This document shows, in pieces, positions 26,201-38,200 of a stretch of DNA of 64,000 nucleotides. Position 1 is the first letter of the stretch; every line of letters starts with the position of its first letter. This DNA is from Gibbula magus (lineage: Eukaryota; Mollusca; Gastropoda; Trochida; Trochidae): contig OW388303.1 of assembly GCA_936450465.1 (NCBI GenBank), positions 9,641,021 to 9,705,020 of the forward strand. The letters run 5' to 3'. The notes under the pieces are model-generated. The model was not told the origin of the DNA. It searched no databases and was given only the letters and a program-made list of their open reading frames with translations. Position numbers and translations under genes: made by a program.

Positions 26201-29200
26201 ATTTTTGATATATGACAGGTTGTAACTATATTTTCCACTTAAAATTAGTTAAAAAACTAAAAAACCGTACTTTGGGTCACCCCTTTCGAGCCCCACCCCT
26301 TACGGTTGTCATGCAACCAGGGGCGGATAACTCTAATCTCACCACTTTTCTTCCTGTCATTGATCTGACAAGTCGCACGAAGTTTTCAAGAAGTTTTTCT
26401 GAGTTACGTACAATCGCAAAGAAAATGGCCCAAAACAAAGCTGTATGTGTGGTAACTTCTACCTTTTCTACAGTAGGGTCGAATGGCTTTTCGGTTTTTG
26501 TACTAGATTTCGTGTATTTGTAACTTGCTTTCTCGCGTAGGGCGGGAAAGTCGACCCAAGATGGCGGCCATTTTTTCTCGATCGATTTGTTTTGATCGTG
26601 GAATTTGGTTAGATCTGGGCTTTCCACATGTTTATTTTATCATATTTGGGTTCTAGATTCGTTTTCGGTGAGTATTTCGAATCGCCCACTGGCCTGCAAG
26701 CAAATTAGTCATATTTCATGTTCTATTTGTTTCAGTGATGTTAGGGGTGTGGCCATGCTTGTTTACATTTTTACTTCGCATTTTGCCATTCGCCTCTGCT
26801 CATGTTTTTACATGCATGTTTACAAAAACATTTACATTCCTATTCCCCCATGTATTTAGTATATATATATTTTAAAAATATTTATATATATACACATGTT
26901 GCATGTGCACGTCTTGATTTGGCTATTTTGATTCTAGCCTTTCAAGCCTTGTGCCCAATGTAAGGGGCCGGTGTCGATCACCGACGCTCATGACGAGTGC
27001 CTCAAGTGTTTGGCCTCTGATTTCCACCACCCACTAGACTGTGGGATATGTCAGGCCTTCACCCCCAAGGCCAGATCTAGGAGGGATGTCGACCTAAAGT
27101 TCTTCTCCGAGGCCTTGGAGAGCGGGAGGGACATCACCAAGCTTGACCCCCCGTCTAAGGCTAAGAAGGTGAAAAAATCACCAGTTAAGAAATTAAGTGG
27201 TAAGAAGGTTAAGGCTTCGGCCTCCGCGACGGTGTCCTCGGCCAGGTCGGGTCTCGATGATTCGTCATCCGAGCCCGACTCGGTCGAGGACCAGCGGGGG
27301 TCCTCAGCCGGGGATTTCACCCACCCTCCCTCCCCTCAACAACCTAACCTACAAACCACTAATTTTAACCCTGTTGATATGACGCAATTCACGCACATCA
27401 TCACACAGCAAATGAAGGTCATGATTGACTCGGCGGTCTCGGGGCTCCGTACGGAGTTCCGGACCTCGAGTCATGAACCTGATGCAGCTCATGGTACCAG
27501 GGGAGATCTCGGTGTCGGACTCGTCCGAGGCACGGGGTCTCCTCGGGGCGCTCAGCTTCCGGCTCGCGAGCTGCGGAGTATGGAGCCCCAGGTTACCATT
27601 ACACAAACACACCAGCCCCCTCAGACACCTGGCTTCGGGCAGGTCTCGTCTGGGGGATCGCTGGCCCCGCCGAACCTGGTGCCGCTCGTTGGAGTAGGTT
27701 CCCAGGGTAAGGCTTCTAACCCAGGTTACGAGGCGCCGCCTGTGCTCCAGGTGCAGCGTCCTCGGACACCTGCCCCGTGCTCCGAGACCGTCGTCCCAGT
27801 GACGATGCAGTCCGGGCCGCACGCGGGACCCACGAGCTCCCTCGAGACCCAGGTCTCGGGGGGCCCACTCGAGGTCGATCCTCGGGCTGGGGGCTCGGGA
27901 CAGCCAGTGGTAGCTGACGTCTTCTCTCGCTCTCTTGTCCACGCCCGTGACTCTTTCCTAGACGACTCCGAGTTGGCTTCACGCCTCTCGGGGAGATCCG
28001 GGATCGAGTCCATGGACGTGGATGAGGTTCGGGAGAATTCGGGCCCTTTATCGGCTGCCACTGCCATCAGGGATCTTCGCGGCTTAATTGCCGAGGCTAT
28101 TCCTGGTGTTGCTGCCCCGGTCCCCGAGCCAGAGGAATCGGACTACCGCTTGTCGGGGGAGGCCTTCGCTCGAAGCAAGGCTCCCGTAGTGGGGCTCCGC
28201 ATTCTCCCATCACTGGTCGATGATCTGATCGCTCCGCTCCTAGCTGATACTCATTCACTTGCCGATCTAGGCTTCTTATCCAGGAGATATCAGCTGGGGG
28301 AGGAAGGTCTTTTCGACATTCCGGTGGTGGGAGACTGTGTATATACCGCGGTTTCCTTGCAGCGACCGAAGGTTTCACCTTAGGTCGGGCGACAAGGTCG
28401 GCGGCTGCCTCCCTTCACTGCTGGTGCAGCTGATCTGAAGTCCTCGTATCGGTCCTTCGAGGACCAGTACCGAAATGCGGGACAACAGCTTCAGCTTGCA
28501 ATCCACCAGGCGTATCTGGCCTCCATGCAGGTCCAGTTAACGCAGAAGGTGGAGATCCCTGGAGATTCCTCCTCGGAGCTCCTCGGGCAGCTAACCGCGG
28601 TTGGTGGTCATTTGGCGCGGGACTCTATCAGGAGTGCCGCTAACCAAATGATGAGCGCAGTTGTGGGAATGCGCCGGCTGTGGTTGTCGGTGTCCACTTG
28701 GATGCCTTCAACACAGCAGTCCCTGCTGAACCTACCCTTTCGGATTGGCCCAGTGCTTTTCCCAGGGGCTCAGCAGGTACTGAAGGACACTGCGGATGTC
28801 GTCAGGACCTGTTGGGAGACCTCTAGGGTTCTTACCGTGCAGGATCCAGACATCAAGCGCGCACGCATGTCCAACCCTCCTCCTGCTCGTTCCTCCGCGC
28901 CGACGGGGAAGGCAGCCTGGATGTCAGCTAGTCTGCATCAGGCTGGGAGCAGGGGCAAGGGTCCCAAAAAGCGAGGCGGGAAATTCCAGCAGCCTTCGGG
29001 CAAGCAGGGGTTTCGGGGGCGCGGGAAACCAAACCAGGGTTCCTAGCTCCTCCCGTACCGCTAGGGGTGTCCAAAAATCCGGGGGCCGGAGTGCCGCCGG
29101 AGACGGACATCTTTTGCTTGTTGGGGCAGATCCCTGTAGGCGGCCGATTGACAAGGTTCATAGACGCTTGGGCGAAAGCCACGTCGAACACCTGGGTCCT

Positions 29201-32200
29201 GTCCACACTCAGGGACGGCCATATGCCTCAGTGGAAGCGCGGTCCGCCTTCATTTACCGGGGTGCGGCACACGAACGTGCCCTCCGCGCCGGAGAAGGCG
29301 GACATCCTCCGCTCAGAAATCAAAGCGCTGCTGAGCAAGGCTGCGATAGAGCTAGTGCCTGTGGGCCAGGAAGAGAGCGGATACTATTCCACATACTTCC
29401 TGGTGACCAAGAAGGGCGGAGGGTTCAGACCCATCTTGAATTTAAAGATCATGAACAAACTGATAGAGGTCCCATCGTTCAAGATGGAGACTCTAAGGTC
29501 TGTGATCTCGTCAGTGCAGGTCGGGGAATGGCTATCCTCCATCGACCTCAAAGACGCTTACCTTCATGTTCCGATGCACCCAGAATTCAGACAATTTCTG
29601 AGGTTTGCATTCGACGGGAAGTGTTACCAATTCAGGGTGTTACCCTTCGGAATCTCAACGGCTCCGAGGGTATTCACCAAGCTTATGCTGGTAGCGGCTC
29701 AGGTCGCCAGGTCTCAGGGCAGGTGTTGTCATCCCTACCTGGACGACTGGCTCATCAGAGCGCTGTCCCAGCTTCAGAACCACGAATCCACCCAGGCCAT
29801 ACTACACACGTTAGTTTCGCTGGGTTGGATCGTGAACCTCAAAAAGTCGGAGCTGGCCCCGTCACGGGACCTAGTCTTCCTGGGTTCCAGGTTTCGGACG
29901 GAGCCGGGGATCGTATCCCTGGCCCCGGACCGGGTCCCGAAGATACTGGGGGCTGTGAACTCGTTTCTCAGTGCTCCATGCCACACGGCTCGAGTCTGGC
30001 TCCAGCTCTTAGGAGTCATGGCAGCGACCGTAGACGTGGTTTGGAGGTCTCGGCTCCGCATGAGGCCCGTCCAACAAGCCTTGGCGGGTCTTTGGTCCCA
30101 CTCGGAGTCTTACGAGAAGCAGCTCGTCACTCCGGAGTGGGTCTTGCCACACCTGTTATGGTGGACCAATGTCGATCACCTGACTCGGGGTTACCCCCTG
30201 CAGCCTCCGGTGCCGACCCTGACGATCCAGACCGACGCCTCCCTTACGGGATGGGGCGGGGTTCTGGGATCTCTTACGGTCTCAGGCCTGTGGTCACAAG
30301 CCGAGTCTCAATTACACATCAATGTGTTGGAACTCAGGGCGGCCAGATTGGTTCTGCAACATCTGAGGGATCAGGTGAAGGGTCAGGTGGTCCGGCTCCA
30401 AATGGACAACAGGACCGCCATGACTTACATTCTCAAACAGGGTGGGATGGTTTCCCCGTCCCTCCTGGAGGAGACATGGCAGTTCTTCCTCTGGTGCAAC
30501 GAAGTCGACACCCAGGTCCTGCCAGTATACTTGCCAGGGGTGGACAATGTCCGAGCAGACGCGCTGTCTCGCCGGATCCTTGCCCCCCACGAGTGGCTAC
30601 TGGATCGAGAGATATTCGAGATTATCTCCCAGTTATACGGGTCATTCCAGGTGGATCTGTTTGCGTCAGGGACGAACTTTCAGATACCCCAGTTTTACTC
30701 CAGGATACCTGACACTCGGGCTCTATCCCAGGATGCATTCGAACTGGACTGGACAGACAGAGTTCTGTGGGCCTTCCCACCAGTGCCTCTGATCTCCAAG
30801 GTCCTAGCCCGTCTAGCCACTCATCCTCCGCGTCTGCTGGTGCTAATCACACCTCTGTGGGCAGCGCAAACTTGGTTTCCACAGGTACTCAGGTCTCTGG
30901 CTATGCCACCTGCTCTGTTACCGTGTCGGACGGGACTTCTGTCCCAGGACGGAGCCCCCCACCCCAACCCCAGGGTGCAGTGGGTGGCCTGGCCTCTGTC
31001 CGGAATCGCCTCCAAAACAGCGGTATTCCTGCACGAGTTGCAGACACAATACTGGCTTCGAGGAGGGATTCAACGAACATTCAATATGAGGATAGATGGG
31101 CCTGCTATTCGCGCTGGTGTGCAGATAGGGACGTTCTCGATCCCTTTTCTGCAGATCTAGTGTTTGTCTTGGAGTTCCTGCAGTCTAGATTAGATGCTGG
31201 CTTGGCCGCATCTACTGTCAGGGGTTACTCCACGGCTATTTCAGCCTTTCATGTGCCAGTGGACGGCGCCCTTTTGGGGGTACATCCTCTGGTTCAGCGC
31301 TTTTTAGCAGGCGTGGACAGGATCCGACCTCCTGTGAGGCGGTCCAGCCCGGTTTGGGACCTTTCGATAGTCCTGGATTGGCTCTCGGGTCCGCAATTTA
31401 GGGATTTATCATCAGTATCACTGCAACTGCTTACTTGGAAGGCAGTTTTTCTAGTGGCGGTGGCGTCTGGCAGACGGGTAGGAGACATACATGCTATGTC
31501 CTCCAATCCCGAGCTTACAGTCTTCCACAGGGACAGAGTCAGCATTAGACTGCCAGACTCCTACCGGCCAAAAGTGGCCCACTCATTCCATGTCTCGGCC
31601 CCAATAGAATTACCGGCTCTGAGACAACCGGCTGCATCAGGGTCTCAGGCCTCGCACGCACACATTCTGGACGTGCGCAGGACGCTGAGAGCCTATCTCA
31701 AAAGAACGGCCTCCATCCGTAGAGATGAGCAACTCTTTTGTTGTTATGGGGGAGGTAAGCAGGGCTTGCCCGCTTCTACGCAGACCATATCAAGATGGAT
31801 TGTCTCGACAATCTGTCTTGCATATGTTCATAAGGGCCGTGAGCCCCCGGGTAACCTCAAGGCTCATTCGGTTAGGGCAGTTGCGACGTCTAAGGCGTAC
31901 GCAGCGGCCCTGCCCATCGAAGAGATCTGCTCCGCTGCTATCTGGAGCCAGCCTAGCACGTTCATTCGTCACTACCAACTCGACAGGCTCTCGGCGGAGC
32001 GTGCTCGGTTTGGTCAGACAGTTCTCTCCGGTGGGCAGAGTCGTCAACCCCCTAGCTGAATGAGCAGAGGAGGGTTGTGCGTTCTGTTTTTAAATGTTAC
32101 TAATGCCACTAATATCACGTTGATACTAAGGGCCCAAGTCCTTTTTTCCCAAGGTGACCTCCCTGGCTGAGGTCCCCCGCGGGGAGTTTATATGGTACCT

Positions 32201-35200
32201 TTTTTGCCCTCGTTCTCTCTTTTCAAAAAAAAAGGGGGGGGGGGGGGGGGGGGGGGCGGGGTATTTTGACCAGTAAGGCGACTGCGAGTGCGCCAGGTAA
32301 TCCCCAGGTCAATGTTGGTCTCCTCCATGGTGGATTCGCAAGGTACTTTGGGTGAGTTAACTTTGTATATTCGTATATTCTGTGCGCCTTTGGGTGCAGT
32401 CTGAATGCCACTGCCTTAGATTCAATCTTTGGGAGTCTGTCTTATGCAATAAGTACCCCAAGGAGGATCCCTTCTGAAAAAGAATCGAACTAACCTGTAT
32501 AGGTTTCAGATTCTTTGAAGAGGATCCTCCTTGGGGTAGGGCCACCCACCTCCCCTTCATTCAGCCTGCATGACTGGATGGAAAAGTGGTGAGATTAGAG
32601 TTATCCGCCCCTGGTTGCATGACAACCGTAAGGGGTGGGGCTCGAAAGGGGTGACCCAAAGTACGGTTTTTTAGTTTTTTAACTAATTTTAAGTGGAAAA
32701 TATAGTTACAACCTGTCATATATCAAAAATCAAGGATTTTATGCAATAAGTACCCCAAGGAGGATCCTCTTCAAAGAATCTGAAACCTATACAGGTTAGT
32801 TCGAATTTTAGGGTTTGATGATAGTTTATGAAACAATATTTTCTTCTGAAGGCATAGGGGGATGTGTATGTCAGTTTCTTATGAAAAAATAGGTTTACAG
32901 ATTGTAAGGAAACAGTAAACCAATTCTTATCTTCTCAGATTCTTCTGTTGTTTTTGGTCTACAGGTGTCCGTATTTGTTCCAATTCACTTGAATTTAGAG
33001 TCGCAGTTAAGATTACGGGACCTCAATTAGTGAAGTAATTGAAAGAAAAAAATACTTTGACACTAATTTGCCTCTGTATTTAGCTCTTTCTAATTTGTTG
33101 AAGAATGCTTTCTTCTGTTTCTCACTCCTGTTTTGATTTTGAAAATCCATGATTATGTTCTTGAACCTCATCCTTCTTGAAAAATAAAATATTTCATTCT
33201 TATTGCCCTGCCTCAATTTTGATGATTTTTGTTTTGAAATATTCATCATTGTGTGCAGTTTGAAGGAGATGTGACTGCATGGTTTTTGTTTTCAGATATG
33301 ATGAAAAAAATGAATGGTATTTAGTGATATGATTCCGCTAGTTTGCTGTTTGTCTATCTATATTCTGATTGCTTTGATGAGAAATGGAAACCGTGCATGT
33401 GTTTATATATAGTGGCCCTGATCTAAATCTTACCAAAATTATCCTTTCTTTTCTATATACATTTTCGATCTTTGATAAAAGGATTGCAATTATATAGTCT
33501 TTCAGTCAGTTATTTCAGTGGTATTAAAAATGTTTTTAAAATTAAGAAAATAAATGTTCCTCAAGTTGTGTTTGTATATATTGTTGTATCAATGAAAATG
33601 TGATTTTATATCTTGTTTCTTCAACTCACCATGATTTAACAGGTTTATTACGTTAATAATTAAATTTTGCTTTAAAAATAATTTAATTTATTTTGTCACA
33701 CAAAACTTTCTTTATCAATGAAATATGTTGTACTTGAATTTGGTTTCATTCATAAGAGTCTGTATGAATGGGTAAATTTTCATTTTGAATTTATTTTACT
33801 AGTAAGCAACAATATTGTGATGAAAGTAATTGCATTGTTGAAACATTTGCATCTCCATATCTGCATCTGCATGACCCTATAGAGAATATAAAAATACTTG
33901 AAAATGTTCAGAAAAAACCCCTTTCATATTCACTCAAAAATTATCTTAACCGATATTCTGCTTGTCCCTTGATATCGCAGGGTTGCTAGTCTTGAGGCAG
34001 TGACTATTTCGAGAGGGACATCAGCAAGACCTGCCCTGCGTTCAGTAACACATTTTATTTCTCACTCATTGAAAATATCACGGTTTAATAAATCTACCGT
34101 GTTATTACACTTAGTGTAATAACATCGCGTGCTGTCGATTGACGTGACGTCATAATGGCAAACGTATGACGTCACAATGGCAGCGCCGCGGTCGCAATGG
34201 AGTGTGTCCCATTTATCGACGAGTTTGTGGAATTAAGTGGCATTTTAATCAGTGAGTAATAAATAAAATACTAAACTTGTTTCCGTTTAATAACATATTT
34301 ATGAAACTCGTGAGATGGTATTTGCATTTAACTCGCTTTCACTCGTTAAATACAAACCACTCACTCGTTTCATAAATATGTTATTAAACGGAACGTCGTT
34401 TAGTATTCTCTATGTTCACATCGGGCATCCTGCTTTTAACATTGAGTGTTGGCGAACGCTCGTGAACATCCTGGGGAAATTTCCTGGTACTGAACTCAGG
34501 GCAGATTCCTGTAAATTGACCATATAATGGTTTGGTACTTATAATCAGCAGCTGTTTATTTTTCAACAATTTATTCAGAGACCATGAGGTTCAAGTAATG
34601 ACTGTAATGAAACAATATCGCATCTTGTCAGTAGAGTCAAAGAAAATGCATTTGTTATCAGCTTCCTATGAAAGGACAGGTAAAATCATGTCAATTTTAT
34701 GAGTACACTTTTGGATATTTTTGAAAGATATAGATATTTTTATACTGATAGTTTTTTATACCCCCGCTACGAAGTAGTCGGGGGTATATAGCGGTCAGCA
34801 CATCCGTGCGTCCGTCCGGTTTTTGTTCCGCTCATAATTCTGAAACCAGTTGCTCAAATTTTACGAAACTTGATATTTACAATCACCATGATGTGTATAC
34901 ATCTGCCTTTTGTATGTTTCATACCCTCATTTGCATAATTTATGCAAATTTTCTCCGTTTTTCAACTTTGCCATTCACAGTTTTTGTTCCACTCATAACT
35001 CAAATACTAATTGTTCAAATTTTACAAACTTAATATGTACTATCACCATGATGTGTACATCTGCCTTTTGTATGTTTCATACCCTCATTTGCATAATTTA
35101 TGCAAATTTTCTCCGTTTTTCGACTTTGCAATTCACAGTTTTTGTTCCACTCATAACTCAGACACTAATTGTTCAAATGTTACGAAACCACTGATGTGTA

Positions 35201-38200
35201 CATCTGTCATTTTTATATTTCATACCCTCATTTGCATATTTGTATGTTTCATACCCTCATTTGCATATTTAATGCCATTTTTCAAATTTTTCAACTTTAA
35301 CTTCTAAAACATGCTTACAAGTGTAATACTTACTCTGCTTTAATAATACTTATATATAATGGTCTGTTCATACAAAAGTTTAAACATTGATGCCCTTTTG
35401 CTATTTTCAAACATTTCTCTTTGACCAATGTTAAAAGCGGGGGTATCATGAGTGAGCTGTGCTCACTAATTCTCTTGTTTTAAAAGGTGAACAAATGCAT
35501 TTTCAGTTTGTATGTGAATATTTACTAACAAAGTGATATTGATATTTCACTATTAATATGTTCAGTGTTCGATTGTCCATGTAATGCGTATGTCATGACC
35601 TGAAGGGCCTTCTGTCACTATTCAAGCAGTAAGTCTAAGGTCATTGTAAGTGACTAAGGTAACCTTAGTGCAATGTTAAAGAATGGGAGTTAAAGGTTAA
35701 CCTTAGTAAAGGTTGCTTTGTGAAATGAGTCACATAGTCGCACAATTCACTAATATAAATAATCTCTAATCACTAAGGTAGTCTGCAATGCTAAAGGAAG
35801 TTTATTTTGGACCTTCTTTCATAAAGATCCCCTTAACTCTCATTTTCAACATTTCACTGAGGTCATAATTACCTTTGGGTACTTAGTGCTTTGTGAAAGG
35901 ATGACCAGGCATGTTTGGTTCAGCATTGAAAAAATATATTACCCCGGTATAGCAATCAAGTAAGAATTTAAGAATAATTTATGTTTTCATCATTCTGAAC
36001 ATTGTAGTGAAAATAATTTATTAAAAGCATGCAGAATGATTCATTATCCATAACAGTCGTAACATTTCATCACTTTTGATAGGAAATATAATTTTCTCAT
36101 TCCTTGTTCTTTCAACATATATCATTTCTTTCATTCATCATAAGTGAATTTTGCAATTATAATTTATGTCCTTATTATGTTTTCTTTTGTTTATAAATTT
36201 GTGAACTAAGTTTTTGTTCATTTGACATCATGTGTGCCTACCAACCATTGTTTCATCGTAAGTTCACATATTTTGTCATCTGTGACATTATAAAACAACA
36301 GCCGTGACGTCATCACACGAAGCTTGCTGTCGCAAACGCAAAGAAATTGGCTAATTTACGACTAGATTTACGTGATTCAATTGGAATAGAATAAGGCAAT
36401 GAAGAAATTATTGCACTCAAAAGTGTGTCTATGACTTTGATGAAACTCGTGTAACTCTGTGTATATCCCTCATTCTCCTTCAGGCAATACAAAAATTCAC
36501 ACTCTTTTCATAAAAAAATCCTATGACACACTCTTCTTGTTAGCTACACGTTAGGATTGTACCTCAGTGAAGAGTGCAGCTTCTGTCGACAGGATGAAGC
36601 GCGGAGTCAAGTGCGGGGACATTACCATGACGTTCAGATCCATCTACCAGGACGTCCTCGACGCTACCAACTACGTACATGGGCCACAGGTAACTAGGCA
36701 ACCAGCAGATACATTGTCCCCCACTGCAAGTGGATTGGAGGACAATGTATTCAGTGGCGTCCGTACATCCGTACATCCATACGTCCATACATCCGGGTCT
36801 TGTTAATGCGACATCGCACCCAATGTCTTCAAATTTGGACTAAATTGGCAGATGATGTAGAGACCTTTTGTGACCTTGATCTAATTTTCAAGGTCACCAC
36901 GACACTTTGACAACTTTTCTAGATTCTGTTACCTTGATATATCATGACCTGGTCGACCCAATGTCTTGACAGTTGGTGGCAGTCGTCATTGGGGTATTAC
37001 GCAAACACCAGTAGACTTTAACCTTGATCTTTGACCTTGACTTTAATTTCAAGGTTACCATGACACGTGGATAATCTTTCAAACTCCTGTTGAATGCTTG
37101 TTTCCATTCTTTTGGTACCAGCTATAAACAAATGCATCAAATTTCTAGTTAGTAGATTACAAAGATAATGAAGTTGAGGTTTATAAAGAGCTGTAAAAGC
37201 TTATAGGATTTTAAAAATTATGTTATTTCTTCCTTTTTCAAATAGTACTGAAAATATCTTGCTTATTAAGGTTGAATCTAGAATGATAGAAAAGATATAA
37301 AATTTTGGAGACAGACTTTTGATAAAAAGAAAAAATTAAAAAAATTCTTTGTGGCAGAAGGCAGGCAGGGGAAGGGAAAGCGACTTAGTTCAGTGTACAT
37401 GGAAGGCTTCCTGAAAGGAAATAATAATATATAAATCATAGAAAGTCGATAATTTCTCACTTTTTGTTTCAGTTAGTCATTAATAAAACTTATTACAATA
37501 ATTTTATGAGGAGGGGTTCTTAAAGACTTTGTATTCATTCAATTTTGTCAAAATCATGGTTGGAACTTTTGTAAAGCATCTAAATAATTGTTTTGCCTTA
37601 TGAAGAAAAGAACTTTAGTTGTGGATCTGGAAAGATTTTGGAGCATCGATCTATATTTTGTGAGTGAATGCAATGGCGAGTTCTAGATAACTAGATTGTC
37701 ACTGAATCGTGATGGCTGTAAATCAGACACTTGGAATGGACTGGCACTAATCAGTTCAGTGACTAAAGTCGTAAGTAGAGGATCATAGTGGCACAAAAAA
37801 TGTATCCGCAAATTAAAAATATATTCACGTTTTGTTCTATGCATTCAATAGTCTATTAGAAGAGGAAAATATTTTGCTCAGATGTATTCAGCATTATGAT
37901 TGATTAGCATGATTACAATTGAAACTGAACACATTCAATGACAAATGTGGTCTAAGGGAAGTAACTGCGTTTTTTAACTACCAGTTCAGTTTGTCGTTTT
38001 TTAATTTGGGTAGCCTCCCTTTTCGGCTAATCATTTGTTTAAATTTTCTGATTTTCAGTAAATTCAATGCACATCAATTGTAAATTAAATCATTTGGTAA
38101 AATAAAAATTTTGCAAAGAAGGTATTTCAAGAAATTTATTGAAATAAAAAGAAATTAGTTTACTTTATTATGAAATTGGTCCAGAGTCTATTCAGGGGGA

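Larger units (their letters stand above)
26149..32804 (+). mobile_element. DIRS-type tyrosine-recombinase retrotransposon (DIRS copy 1)
   Basis: This 6.66-kb element lies in sense orientation in NT5C2 intron 2 and is visibly GC-richer than its flanks. It has 187-bp inverted terminal repeats (26164-26350 and 32581-32767), distinct outer extensions at both ends, and an internal complementary region (32442-32538) that is the inverse of the left outer end joined to the right outer end. It encodes gag-like, RT/RNase H and tyrosine recombinase frames. This is the DIRS1 layout, in which a circular DNA intermediate is integrated by the recombinase without target duplication. Comparing ends and internal region fixes one shared base (A at 26149 and at 32804) and predicts an empty site CAGATTGAAATTTTAGGG. 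Confidence 0.93.

Noticed and set aside
26212..26627. Open frames on both strands at the left end of DIRS copy 1
   Set aside because: They lie largely in the inverted terminal repeat and would occur at both ends; no motif is present.
27349..28378. Several minus-strand open frames across DIRS gag
   Set aside because: They are antisense shadows of a GC-rich, stop-poor coding region with Arg/Pro/Ser-rich content and no motifs.
28796..30712. 638-codon open frame overlapping the DIRS reverse transcriptase
   Set aside because: It is a shadow in GC-rich coding sequence: Gly/Arg/Pro-rich with no motifs, while the overlapping frame holds all RT and RNase H residues.
34806..35307. Overlapping Phe/His/Thr-rich frames
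   Set aside because: They come from the 160-bp tandem core of a Helentron-like element.
36567..36592. Upstream extension of NT5C2 exon 3 (VKSAASVDR) using the acceptor CTCAG at 36563-36567
   Set aside because: It breaks phase with the preceding exon; the CGACAG acceptor restores both the frame and family similarity.
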